From: Roseateles noduli
Lineage (GTDB): Bacteria > Pseudomonadota > Gammaproteobacteria > Burkholderiales > Burkholderiaceae_C
DNA: 64,000 bases
Direction: 5' to 3'
NCBI GenBank assembly: GCA_002205125.1
Contig: NIOE01000021.1
Coordinates: 1 to 64,000 of the forward strand
Position 1 is the first letter of the stretch. Every line of letters starts with the position of its first letter. Below, piece after piece: positions 38,878-46,334 of the stretch. The translations under genes were made by a program, and so were the position numbers. The notes below the pieces were generated by a model that saw nothing but the letters and a program-made list of their open reading frames with translations, did no database searches and was not told the origin of the DNA.

Positions 38878-38945
38878 GCTGAAGAAATTCAGCAAAACGG
38901 AATTCGTTTGTTGGATGCAAATATAGCTGTGTCGCTGAATTCGTT
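38878..38945. promoter_or_regulatory. Divergent control region with operator-like repeats
   Basis: The 118-nt spacer between the MBL and IclR genes is AT-rich compared with all around it. It holds a GCTGAA-GAAA-TTCAGC palindrome (38878-38893) and a direct GAATTCGTT pair at 38900-38908 and 38937-38945, 37 bp apart. These are good candidates for binding sites of the adjacent IclR regulator. Confidence 0.55.
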
Positions 38946-38958
38946 CAACAATAGCGAA

Positions 38959-39852
38959 ATGACCATGCCAGACATCGCCGACGACGCGCCGGATGCCAAC
39001 GACCGCGAGGACGCCAGTGAGCGGGAAGAGCGGGAAGAGCGTGAGGACCGCGAGGATCGACGCGGCATCCAGAGCATCGAGGTGGGCGGCCGCCTGCTGA
39101 AGGCAGCGGCGGCGCGCGGCCAGCCGCTGCCGCTGAAGGCGCTGTCTCAGGCGGCGGAGATGAGCCCGGCGAAGGCGCATCCCTACCTCGTGAGCTTCTG
39201 CAAGCTCGGGCTGATGCGGCAGGACGCGGCGACGGGCTACTACGGACTCGGCCCGCTGGCGATGGAGATGGGCCTGATCGGCATGCGGCAGATCGATCCG
39301 ATCCGTCTGGCGACGGCTCGGCTGGAGGCACTGGCCGAAGAGATCGGCCACACGGTGGCGATCGCGGTGTGGGGCTCGCAGGGCGCGACGATCGTGCGCA
39401 CGGCGGCGTCGCCGGCGGCGGTGCACGTGACGATGCGGCATGGGACGGTGGTGTCGCTGTCGGACACCGCGTCGGGCCCATTGTTCGCGGCCTACCGGCC
39501 GGAGCCTGAGATCAAGGCGATGCTCGCGGAAGCGCGTCGCAAGGGACCCGCGGATCTGGCGCGGGTAGGCCCGCACGATCGACCGCGCGAGCTGCCGACG
39601 TGGGCGGCGTTTTCAGCGACCTTGAATGAGATCCGAGGACGGGTGATGCACCGCTCGGTGGGCGGCATCGTCGAAGGCGTGAGCGCGCTGGCCGTGCCGG
39701 TCTTCGACAGCGACGCGCAGATGGCGCTGGCGCTGACGGCGATCGGGCCGTCAGGGGCGTTCGATGCAGCGTGGGATGGCGCGGTGGCGCGCGGGCTCAC
39801 CGGGACGGCGACGGCGCTGATGCGCGAGATTGGTGGACGCTTCCCAAGCTGA
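38959..39852 (+). CDS. IclR family regulator of the homogentisate cluster
   Basis: A 297-aa IclR regulator, probably controlling the divergent homogentisate genes (HmgR-like role inferred from position). The first 35 residues are an acidic/basic ERE-type tract encoded by 9-bp repeats. The winged helix-turn-helix follows (IQSIEVGGRLLKAAAARG, then ALSQAAEMSPAKAHPYL), and the effector domain covers about 110-290 (GHTVAIAVWGSQGATIV, LSDTASGPLFAAY, VSALAVPVFDSDAQM). ATG at 38959 or 38965. Confidence 0.88.
   Translation: MTMPDIADDAPDANDREDASEREEREEREDREDRRGIQSIEVGGRLLKAAAARGQPLPLKALSQAAEMSPAKAHPYLVSFCKLGLMRQDAATGYYGLGPLAMEMGLIGMRQIDPIRLATARLEALAEEIGHTVAIAVWGSQGATIVRTAASPAAVHVTMRHGTVVSLSDTASGPLFAAYRPEPEIKAMLAEARRKGPADLARVGPHDRPRELPTWAAFSATLNEIRGRVMHRSVGGIVEGVSALAVPVFDSDAQMALALTAIGPSGAFDAAWDGAVARGLTGTATALMREIGGRFPS
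39019..39054 (+). repeat. 9-bp-period array (gagcgggaa-type) in the IclR gene
   Basis: Four 9-nt units: gagcgggaa twice, gagcgtgag, gaccgcgag. They encode an EREEREEREDRE-like tract ahead of the DNA-binding domain. Confidence 0.8.
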
Positions 39853-39966
39853 ACCGCGACCGCAACCTGCGATCCATCGAGTTGGGCGATAGGCGATGGC
39901 GCTCGTCACGCCCTCGACACACCCTGTCCATAGAGTGCCGCGTTTTCCTCTTCCGGCACTCGCGAC

Positions 39967-41949
39967 ATGTCTGCATCCCCGCGTCTTCCCTTCGTCCTGC
40001 GTCCCCTGACCCTCGCGCTGCTGACGGGTTTCCTGATGGCCGGTTGCGGCGGCGGATCCGACGGCGACGATCTGAGCGTCGCCGTCCTGCCCGCGGCGCC
40101 CAAGGGCGTGGGCGCCGCGGAGACGGCGCCGGTGCAGGATGAGACGAAGGTGCTGCCGTTCGTCGACTTCGGCTTCACCAACCAGCGCGGCGACGCGCGC
40201 TACGCCACGCTGGAGACCAACGCCGGTGTGCGCGTGGTGAGCGGCATGCTCACGCTGTGGCAGCCGAGCACGGCGATCGTGGACGCGGGCGTGACCGCGC
40301 CCGCCAACGGCAGCTTCCCCGCGGTGACCGCCTCGACCTGGACCGGCAACCCCGGCGACGCCACCGACGGCAAGGTGCTCAACACCGCCGTGCACAACGC
40401 CAACATCCAGTACGTGGTCGACGCGACGACCAGGCGCACCGAGGCCCAGTCGCTCGCCGCTTACCTCGACGACCGCCGCGGCAAGGGCGTGAGCATCAGC
40501 GACGGCCTGGGCCCGCTGACCGCGGCCTGGCGCACGTCGTCGGGCATGAGCACCACCATCACCGGCGTCCCCGCCGACGCCACGACCGTGCTCTACAACG
40601 ACGGCGGTTCCGACATCGGCACCGGCAGCGCGACCAACGCGACGCTGGGCAAGGCGGTGGACTTCGTCGGCAACGTCGGCGAGAACGCGTCCACCGAACC
40701 CGCCAAGCGCTTCTACAAGTACGCCCGTCCGTGGCGCTGGAGCAGCAGCGTCGTGGTCGTGCCCGCGCTCATGCCCGCGCGCAGCAGCACGCCGGCGACG
40801 GACGGCGGCTTCATCAGCGGACACACGGCCGAAGGCGTGCGCAAGGCCCTGGCCATCGCGTATCTGGTGCCGCAGCGCTACCAGGAGATGGTCGCCCGCG
40901 CGCTCGAGATGGGCGAGAACCGCATCCTCGCGGGCATGCATTCGCCGCTGGACGTGATCGGCGGGCGCATCCAGGCGCAGGCCTCCGTCGCGGCCGCGAT
41001 CGCCACCGGCGCCAACAAGGGTGACCTGAAGACGGTCGCGTATCAGCAGGCGCAATCGGTGATGCAGGCCGCCGCCGGCGTGACCAGCGTCGAAGCGCTG
41101 AACGCCTATGCCCACGCGGGCACGACCGCCAACGATCGCTTCACCGATGCGACGGCCGTGCGCGCCGACGTGATGCGCCGCCTGACCTTCGGCCTGCCGA
41201 CGGTCGGCGACGCCACGAAGGCTGCCGTCGTGCCCAAGGGCGCGGAAGTGCTCCTGGAGACGCGTCTGCCGTACCTGGACGCGACGCAACGCCGCGTCGT
41301 GCTGAAGACCACGGCGCTGCCGTCGGGCACGCCGCTGGTGGATGACGCGGAGGGCTGGGGCCGTCTGAACCTGTTCGCCGCGGCCGACGGATTCGGCGCG
41401 TTCAACGGTGACGTGCTGGTCGTGATGGACGCGGCCAAGGGCGGATTCCATGTGTCCGACGCCTGGCGCAACAACATCGCCGGCGCAGGGAAGCTGACCA
41501 AGCAGGGCAGCGGCACGCTGCGCCTGTCGGGCGTCAACGTCTACAGCGGCGGCACGCAGGTCGACGCGGGCACGCTGTCCGCCGAAAGCGCCTCGGCGCT
41601 GGGCAAGGGCGACGTCTATCTGGCCGGCGGCACGCTGGCGAGCAAGGCCAACGCCCCGCTGGGCATCGCGGGCCGCTTCAGCCAGCGCAGCGCCGCCGGG
41701 CTGCAACTGCAGGTCGGCGCGAACGGCGCGGGCAAGCTGACCGTGACGGGCGACGTCGCGATCGAAGCGGGCGCCGCGCTGGCGGTGAAGTTCGCCGCGG
41801 GCTTCACGCCGAAGGCCGGCGACACGATCGAGCTGATCACGACTTCGGGGCAACTGGCGGGTCGCTACGGCACGCTCGTCGTCGACGGGTTCAGCAAGGT
41901 CACGCCCAGCTATGGCAACAACAAGCTGAGCGTGCGTCTGGACGGATGA
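39967..41949 (+). CDS. PAP2-type acid phosphatase lipoprotein with autotransporter-like strand repeat
   Basis: A 660-aa lipoprotein: signal ending LLTGFLMAGC with lipobox Cys27. Residues about 50-360 form a PAP2/class A acid phosphatase domain with the three motifs KRFYKYARPWRW, GGFISGHTAEG and ENRILAGMHSPLDV. The C-terminal third has an autotransporter-associated beta-strand unit (GSGTLRLSGVNVYSGGTQVD, about 518-537) and a beta-rich end (TPSYGNNKLSVRLDG). It probably removes phosphate from organic substrates outside the inner membrane. Stands alone after the iclR gene. Confidence 0.85.
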   Translation: MSASPRLPFVLRPLTLALLTGFLMAGCGGGSDGDDLSVAVLPAAPKGVGAAETAPVQDETKVLPFVDFGFTNQRGDARYATLETNAGVRVVSGMLTLWQPSTAIVDAGVTAPANGSFPAVTASTWTGNPGDATDGKVLNTAVHNANIQYVVDATTRRTEAQSLAAYLDDRRGKGVSISDGLGPLTAAWRTSSGMSTTITGVPADATTVLYNDGGSDIGTGSATNATLGKAVDFVGNVGENASTEPAKRFYKYARPWRWSSSVVVVPALMPARSSTPATDGGFISGHTAEGVRKALAIAYLVPQRYQEMVARALEMGENRILAGMHSPLDVIGGRIQAQASVAAAIATGANKGDLKTVAYQQAQSVMQAAAGVTSVEALNAYAHAGTTANDRFTDATAVRADVMRRLTFGLPTVGDATKAAVVPKGAEVLLETRLPYLDATQRRVVLKTTALPSGTPLVDDAEGWGRLNLFAAADGFGAFNGDVLVVMDAAKGGFHVSDAWRNNIAGAGKLTKQGSGTLRLSGVNVYSGGTQVDAGTLSAESASALGKGDVYLAGGTLASKANAPLGIAGRFSQRSAAGLQLQVGANGAGKLTVTGDVAIEAGAALAVKFAAGFTPKAGDTIELITTSGQLAGRYGTLVVDGFSKVTPSYGNNKLSVRLDG

Positions 41950-42051
41950 TCCGACGGATGACCTGAGGGCTGACCGGACGGCTGGCGGTCGGGATATTCC
42001 CCAGGGCGGGGAGGGCGCCTGGCGCCCCTCGCGTCGCCTAGAGTGGCGCCC

Positions 42052-44076
42052 ATGAGTTTTGTTCTCACCGTCTGGGAATCACCTGCCGGCGCGCCGGCCC
42101 CCGTCACCGACCGGGACGCCGACGTGCTGCTGGAACGCCAGCAGGCGATGCCGGACGTCCCGAGCCGGCGCGTGGCCGCCTTCGTCGAGGCGCTGCATGA
42201 GCGCTTCCCGCCGGACAGCGAAGGCTTCGGCGACTACGACGGATTCGTGGACGAGCACACCGGCCCGACCACCAACTTCGGGCTGTTCACGCGCGGTCAT
42301 CACTTCGAGGCGGCCTATCAGCACGCGGTGGTGCAGGCGCGTCGGCTCGGCCTGAACCTCTACGACCCGCAGAGCGGTGAACACCACCTGGCCGACGGTC
42401 GCCGTCTGCCCGAAGGCGAAGCGCCGTTCGACAGCTTCAGCGCCGACGTGGCCTGGCACGGTTCGGACTGGAAGGCGGCCGTCGCCGCGCTGCGCGAGGC
42501 GGCCGGCAAGGGCGATCGCTGCGCGCTGCACGACCTCGGCCGCTGCTTCTTCGAAGGACACGGCGTTCCGCGGCAGGTGATGCTCGCGGGCGTGCTGATG
42601 CAGTTGGCAGCCGCGTCGGACAGCGTGCGGCGCCGGCAGCGTCTGGAGACGCTGAAGGCGTGGCCGGCGGATCTCCGCGTCCGCCAGTCCGCGCTGCGGG
42701 AGCGCCTGGCCGCCGCCGCTGCGCTGTTGCCCGAGATCGATGCGGAGGTCGAGTCTTCAAGGACACGGCGCCAGAACGCGCCGATCCGATGGGTGCCGGC
42801 GACCTTGTCCGAGTACGACTGGTGGTGGCTGCGCGAAGTCGCGGAGGACGGCGATCGCAATGCCGCGTACTGCCTGGCCTACTGCCTCGGTCCATCGGCC
42901 CAGGCCGGCGGGCGGCCGCCGTGGCCTTCGACGCCCAACGGTTTCCAGCGCTATCTGCTGCTCGGCGCGGAGCGGCGGGATCACCTGTCTATGCGACGTG
43001 TGGCGGCTGGCTTCCTGAGCGGCGAACTCGGCTGGCCGCTGGACGTGCCGCAGGGTCTGCTCTGGATGCGGCGCGCCTTGGCGTTCGGAACCGGGACCGA
43101 CCTCCAGGCGCCGATCGAGCGGCTCGCCAGACGGATGGCCGACGGATGGGATCCCGCGAAGAACCGGGCGCAGGCCGAGCAGGCCATGCACGAGGCGATG
43201 CGCACCTTGGGACCGTCGCGGCTGGCCTTGTTCCGCACCGCGTGCGAGCTCGACCTGCCCGACGCGTGGCGGCGTCTCGGCACGGCTTACCAGCGCGGCG
43301 ACCTCGGCCTGCCGAAGGAAACGATCGTCGGCGCCGCGCTGCACCTGCATGCGCAGAAAGAGCTGACGCAGTCCGCCTCGGAACTCTCATCGGAGCGGCC
43401 GGCTGCGTTGGGCGATCTGGGCGACATGAGCTACGACGAAGTGGAAGACGCGCTCCGCCTGTGCCACCAACTGATCGGCGATCCGGCCCCGTGGGAGACG
43501 ATCGAGCGCTTCCAGCACCTGCTCGACAACTCGACGGTCATGCAGATCAGCAGTGCGGTGGGGCAGCGCACGCGGGTGGAGGAACTGGACGGTCGACGAC
43601 GTCCGCGGCCGGCCAAGGTCGAGGTCGGGCGAATGGCCGAAGACTTCCGGACGGCCGGAGGCGCGATGGTGTCGAGCGAATCACGCGAATCACGCGAATC
43701 ACGCGATTCACGCGATTCACGCGAGTCGAGCGAGTCGAGCAGATTGAGCCGGTCGAGCGAATCGCTCGAACCGCCCCGCGATCACCGCTGGCATGTGGGT
43801 CACCTGATGCTGGTCCTCGGCGCGGCCGGGCCGCTGGTGCTGATCGCGGCGGGTGTGCACGGCGCGGGATTCCGGCGCGGGCTGATCCTGTCCGCGCTCC
43901 TCGCGATCGCCGGCGCGTGGCGCTGCGGCCGTCAGTTCGAGTGGTCCGTGGGCAAGCGCCTGCTGGTCGGCATCGTGGCGGCGGTGCCCGGCGTCGGCCT
44001 GCTGCCGGCAGCCAGCGTGCTGTTGGCGCAGATGCGGCGGGTCGGCGAGGCGGGGGACAGCGGATCGACGCTCTGA
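42052..44076 (+). CDS. Sel1-like repeat membrane protein, unknown function
   Basis: A 674-aa protein I cannot name. The first 90 residues contain DSEGFGDYDGFVDEHTGPT. Sel1-like helical pairs follow: WKAAVAALREAAGKGDRCAL with DLGRCFFEGHGV (around 145-175), a second set near 275-350, and DAWRRLGTAYQRGDLGLP near 405. An Arg/Ser/Glu tract near 544-565 from 9-bp repeats precedes two C-terminal membrane helices (HLMLVLGAAGPLVLIAAGV and LLVGIVAAVPGVGLLPAA). A TAGAGT hexamer ends 7 nt before the ATG. Topology suggests a large cytoplasmic repeat domain anchored by its C-terminus. Confidence 0.75.
   Translation: MSFVLTVWESPAGAPAPVTDRDADVLLERQQAMPDVPSRRVAAFVEALHERFPPDSEGFGDYDGFVDEHTGPTTNFGLFTRGHHFEAAYQHAVVQARRLGLNLYDPQSGEHHLADGRRLPEGEAPFDSFSADVAWHGSDWKAAVAALREAAGKGDRCALHDLGRCFFEGHGVPRQVMLAGVLMQLAAASDSVRRRQRLETLKAWPADLRVRQSALRERLAAAAALLPEIDAEVESSRTRRQNAPIRWVPATLSEYDWWWLREVAEDGDRNAAYCLAYCLGPSAQAGGRPPWPSTPNGFQRYLLLGAERRDHLSMRRVAAGFLSGELGWPLDVPQGLLWMRRALAFGTGTDLQAPIERLARRMADGWDPAKNRAQAEQAMHEAMRTLGPSRLALFRTACELDLPDAWRRLGTAYQRGDLGLPKETIVGAALHLHAQKELTQSASELSSERPAALGDLGDMSYDEVEDALRLCHQLIGDPAPWETIERFQHLLDNSTVMQISSAVGQRTRVEELDGRRRPRPAKVEVGRMAEDFRTAGGAMVSSESRESRESRDSRDSRESSESSRLSRSSESLEPPRDHRWHVGHLMLVLGAAGPLVLIAAGVHGAGFRRGLILSALLAIAGAWRCGRQFEWSVGKRLLVGIVAAVPGVGLLPAASVLLAQMRRVGEAGDSGSTL
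43681..43734 (+). repeat. 9-bp tandem array (tcacgcgaa-type, six units)
   Basis: Six 9-nt units in the Sel1-like gene, from tcacgcgaa twice through tcacgcgat twice to tcacgcgag and tcgagcgag, encoding an SRE/SRD/SSE tract between the repeat domain and the membrane helices. Confidence 0.85.
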
Positions 44077-44149
44077 GGTCGGGGCGTTGCGGCGTTGACG
44101 ACGCTGGCAACGACGCGTTCGACCAGCGCGTTCCCCGCGTTCCCCGCGT

Positions 44150-44548
44150 TCACTGCGCCGGCGAAGCCGGCACATCGCCGAGCGCCGCCGTCCACTCTGC
44201 AGCGGAGTGCGTCCAGATCTGCCGCGACGGCCGCAGCTGCTCGCGCTCTTCCAGGCACCCGAGCCGGATCACCGCATGGGTCGGGTTCTCCGCCGCAGCG
44301 CCATACAGCGCCGTGCCGCAGTCGGGGCAGAACACCTGCGCGCGACGGTTTCCGCTCTGCGCGACCTTCACATAGGTCTTGGGCGAGCCGGAGATCTCGA
44401 ACGTCTCCATCGGCGCCGAGATGACCGCGCGATAGGGTGCGCCGGAGAGGATCTGGCAGTCGTCGCAATGGCAGACGACGACTTGCGTCGGATCGACGTC
44501 GCCGGTGAACTTGATGGCGCCGCAATGGCAGGAACCGTGGACTTTCAT
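44150..44548 (-). CDS. GFA family protein (Mss4-like zinc fold)
   Basis: A 132-aa protein of the glutathione-dependent formaldehyde-activating (GFA) family. The zinc ligands are in place: GSCHCGAIKF, VVCHCDDCQILSG and VFCPDCGTALYG. Most such proteins have no proved substrate. Start at 44548 (MKVHGSCHCG); a longer in-frame start at 44596 adds an unconserved stretch. Its stop lies in a 9-bp-period repeat (ttccccgcg units, 44131-44157). Confidence 0.9.
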   Translation of the reverse strand: MKVHGSCHCGAIKFTGDVDPTQVVVCHCDDCQILSGAPYRAVISAPMETFEISGSPKTYVKVAQSGNRRAQVFCPDCGTALYGAAAENPTHAVIRLGCLEEREQLRPSRQIWTHSAAEWTAALGDVPASPAQ

Positions 44549-44659
44549 GACAGGTCGATCTCGTGATTCAGGCACGGGGCAGTCTAAGTCGCCCATCGGC
44601 GGAACGCGTGAAGGCGGCGTCGAGCCGCTGGCGGAGACGCCGCTGCCACGCGCGGCGGC

Positions 44660-44965
44660 TCAGTCGCTCGACGTCCGGATCTCCAGGCCCTCGCGACTTG
44701 CCGCGCTGAAGAATGCCGCCAGCCGCAGACCGCGTCGCAACTGGGCGGGGTTGAGCGAAGCTTCGGCGCCGGTCATCAGCATCAGGAGCTCATGCGCCAG
44801 CTCGCCGGCCTGTCGCGCAGACAGGCGAGGGCTCTCATAGAAGGCCGCGAGCAAGGCGCCGAGCTGCGGATAACGACGGCCTTCCGCTTCAGCCAGCTGA
44901 AGCAGCACCTCGTCCTGCGGCGCGATGTGCTCGCGATGCTCGCCGGCGTAGAGGTCCAGGGCCAT
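44660..44965 (-). CDS. Small helical protein, unknown function
   Basis: A 101-aa soluble, mostly helical protein (DEVLLQLAEAEGRRYPQLG, LSARQAGELAHELLMLM). Not recognised. AGGGAAAGCGC precedes the ATG. It is the fifth and last gene of the closely spaced minus-strand set that includes the AAA-M41 protease (18 nt from the previous stop), which makes it a candidate component of that system. Confidence 0.65.
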   Translation of the reverse strand: MALDLYAGEHREHIAPQDEVLLQLAEAEGRRYPQLGALLAAFYESPRLSARQAGELAHELLMLMTGAEASLNPAQLRRGLRLAAFFSAASREGLEIRTSSD

Positions 44966-44983
44966 CGCGCTTTCCCTGCGCCG

Positions 44984-45685
44984 TCACTCGGCCGGACGCA
45001 CGGCCTTCTCGCCGCTCAGCTTGACGACGCCTTGCCTGGCCAGCACGGTGAGCGCGCCGGTGATGCGGTCGTCGACCCACTCCGCGTTGACCCGATTCGT
45101 CTTCGCGATGCCCCAGATGGGATCGAAACCGAAACCGCCAGCGACCTCGACGCGGCATTTCATCCGTGGCGCTTCGGCGCCGGCGTTCTTCAGTTCGACG
45201 ACATACGACAGCGCCCCCGCCTTCGCGAAGAACCTGGGACTCCACTTGGAGTACTTGGCCGGTACGAACACCAGCGCCGGGCGGGCCGGGTCCAGCGTGC
45301 TGAAGTCGGGCTCATCGCCGACGGCCACCGGCGGCAGCACGGTCACCTGACCCTCCAGGCCGTTGGCGCGCAGCAGCTTGGGCGCGCGCTCGGTCACCAG
45401 ACGGCTGATGTCGTCGATCTTCCAGTCGGCCCACTCCTCGTCCGCCTCCTGTTGCGCGAGGCCGGGCTTCTTGAATTGCGCGGTGACGAAAACCACGTCG
45501 ATCGTCGTCAGCGGTGGCTTGACATCGGCATCCGCCGGCGCCGCGCTCGCCGCGCCGGCGGCAGGCCTGGGACAGGTTTCCGTGATGCTGCCTTCGCTGC
45601 CGGCCAGGACCGGCAGGGCGGCCGTCAGGGCCAGGCTCAGGATCGATGCGCGCAGCGCGAGAACGGAAAGGGTCGGAGTCGTCAT
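44984..45685 (-). CDS. Secreted protein, unknown function
   Basis: A 233-aa exported protein with signal peptide (ASILSLALTAALPVLA) and a mature domain that I do not recognise (TTIDVVFVTAQFKKPG near 60, ALVFVPAKYSKWSPRFF near 137). Its C-terminal pattern ITGALTVLARQGVVKLSGE resembles the end of the lipoprotein encoded just upstream (LAGDLLRGLDRDGLFALNGK), so the two may be diverged paralogues. Start at 45685; 20 nt separate it from the lipoprotein gene. Confidence 0.7.
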   Translation of the reverse strand: MTTPTLSVLALRASILSLALTAALPVLAGSEGSITETCPRPAAGAASAAPADADVKPPLTTIDVVFVTAQFKKPGLAQQEADEEWADWKIDDISRLVTERAPKLLRANGLEGQVTVLPPVAVGDEPDFSTLDPARPALVFVPAKYSKWSPRFFAKAGALSYVVELKNAGAEAPRMKCRVEVAGGFGFDPIWGIAKTNRVNAEWVDDRITGALTVLARQGVVKLSGEKAVRPAE

Positions 45686-45705
45686 GGTCGTCGGAGTCGC
45701 CGGAA

Positions 45706-46311
45706 TCAGCGGATGTCGATCGGAAGGAGTGTCGGCGGAATCTCTCCGCCCTTGGCGTCGCGCGGCGTCTTGCCGTTCAGCGCGAAGAGGCCGTCGCGGT
45801 CCAGGCCGCGCAGCAGGTCGCCGGCGAGGCGCTCCGCGCGTCGGTCGGCGTCGGTGATCAGGACCTGCCCCGTGCGCAGCCGATCGAATGAAGCGGCGGA
45901 CGCGAGCGTGCCCAGCCACACGAGCTTGCGGGTGCTCGGGTCCCAGAGCACCGCCTCGTAGCGCACGTAGCGCGTGCCCTGGCTGCTCTGCTCGTACTGG
46001 CGCGTCAGCACCAGCGCGTGCGTGGCGATCGTGGCGGCCGTTGCCTGGTCCCACGCGGCGTCCAGCGCCTGCAGCGACGCCAGCGGCCGCGGCAACGCAT
46101 CGGACTGCCGGACCTCGAGGCCGTTGCCGCGCAAGGTCGCGATGAAGCGGTCCAGTCCCGATCCCGCCAGCGCGGGATCATGGTTCGACCAGGTGTAGAG
46201 ACGCACGGACTTCAGCGGTTGCGTGGTCGGGGCGAGGCGCTGGGTGGGCGCCTGCGCGCAGGCCGTCAAGGCCAGGGCGAGGGCGCCCAGAAGGAAGCGG
46301 CGGTGGAGCAT
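45706..46311 (-). CDS. Lipoprotein, unknown function
   Basis: A 201-aa lipoprotein: MLHRRFLLGALALALTAC ends in a lipobox cysteine (Cys18). The mature part is alpha/beta (KSVRLYTWSNHDPALAGSGL, ATIATHALVLTRQYEQSS, VRYEAVLWDPSTRKLVWLG) and unrecognised. It follows the AAA-M41 protease by 23 nt and precedes the related secreted protein. Envelope location while the protease is predicted soluble is notable. Confidence 0.72.
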   Translation of the reverse strand: MLHRRFLLGALALALTACAQAPTQRLAPTTQPLKSVRLYTWSNHDPALAGSGLDRFIATLRGNGLEVRQSDALPRPLASLQALDAAWDQATAATIATHALVLTRQYEQSSQGTRYVRYEAVLWDPSTRKLVWLGTLASAASFDRLRTGQVLITDADRRAERLAGDLLRGLDRDGLFALNGKTPRDAKGGEIPPTLLPIDIR

Positions 46312-46334
46312 GGCGCGCGAGTCTAGAGGTCGCC

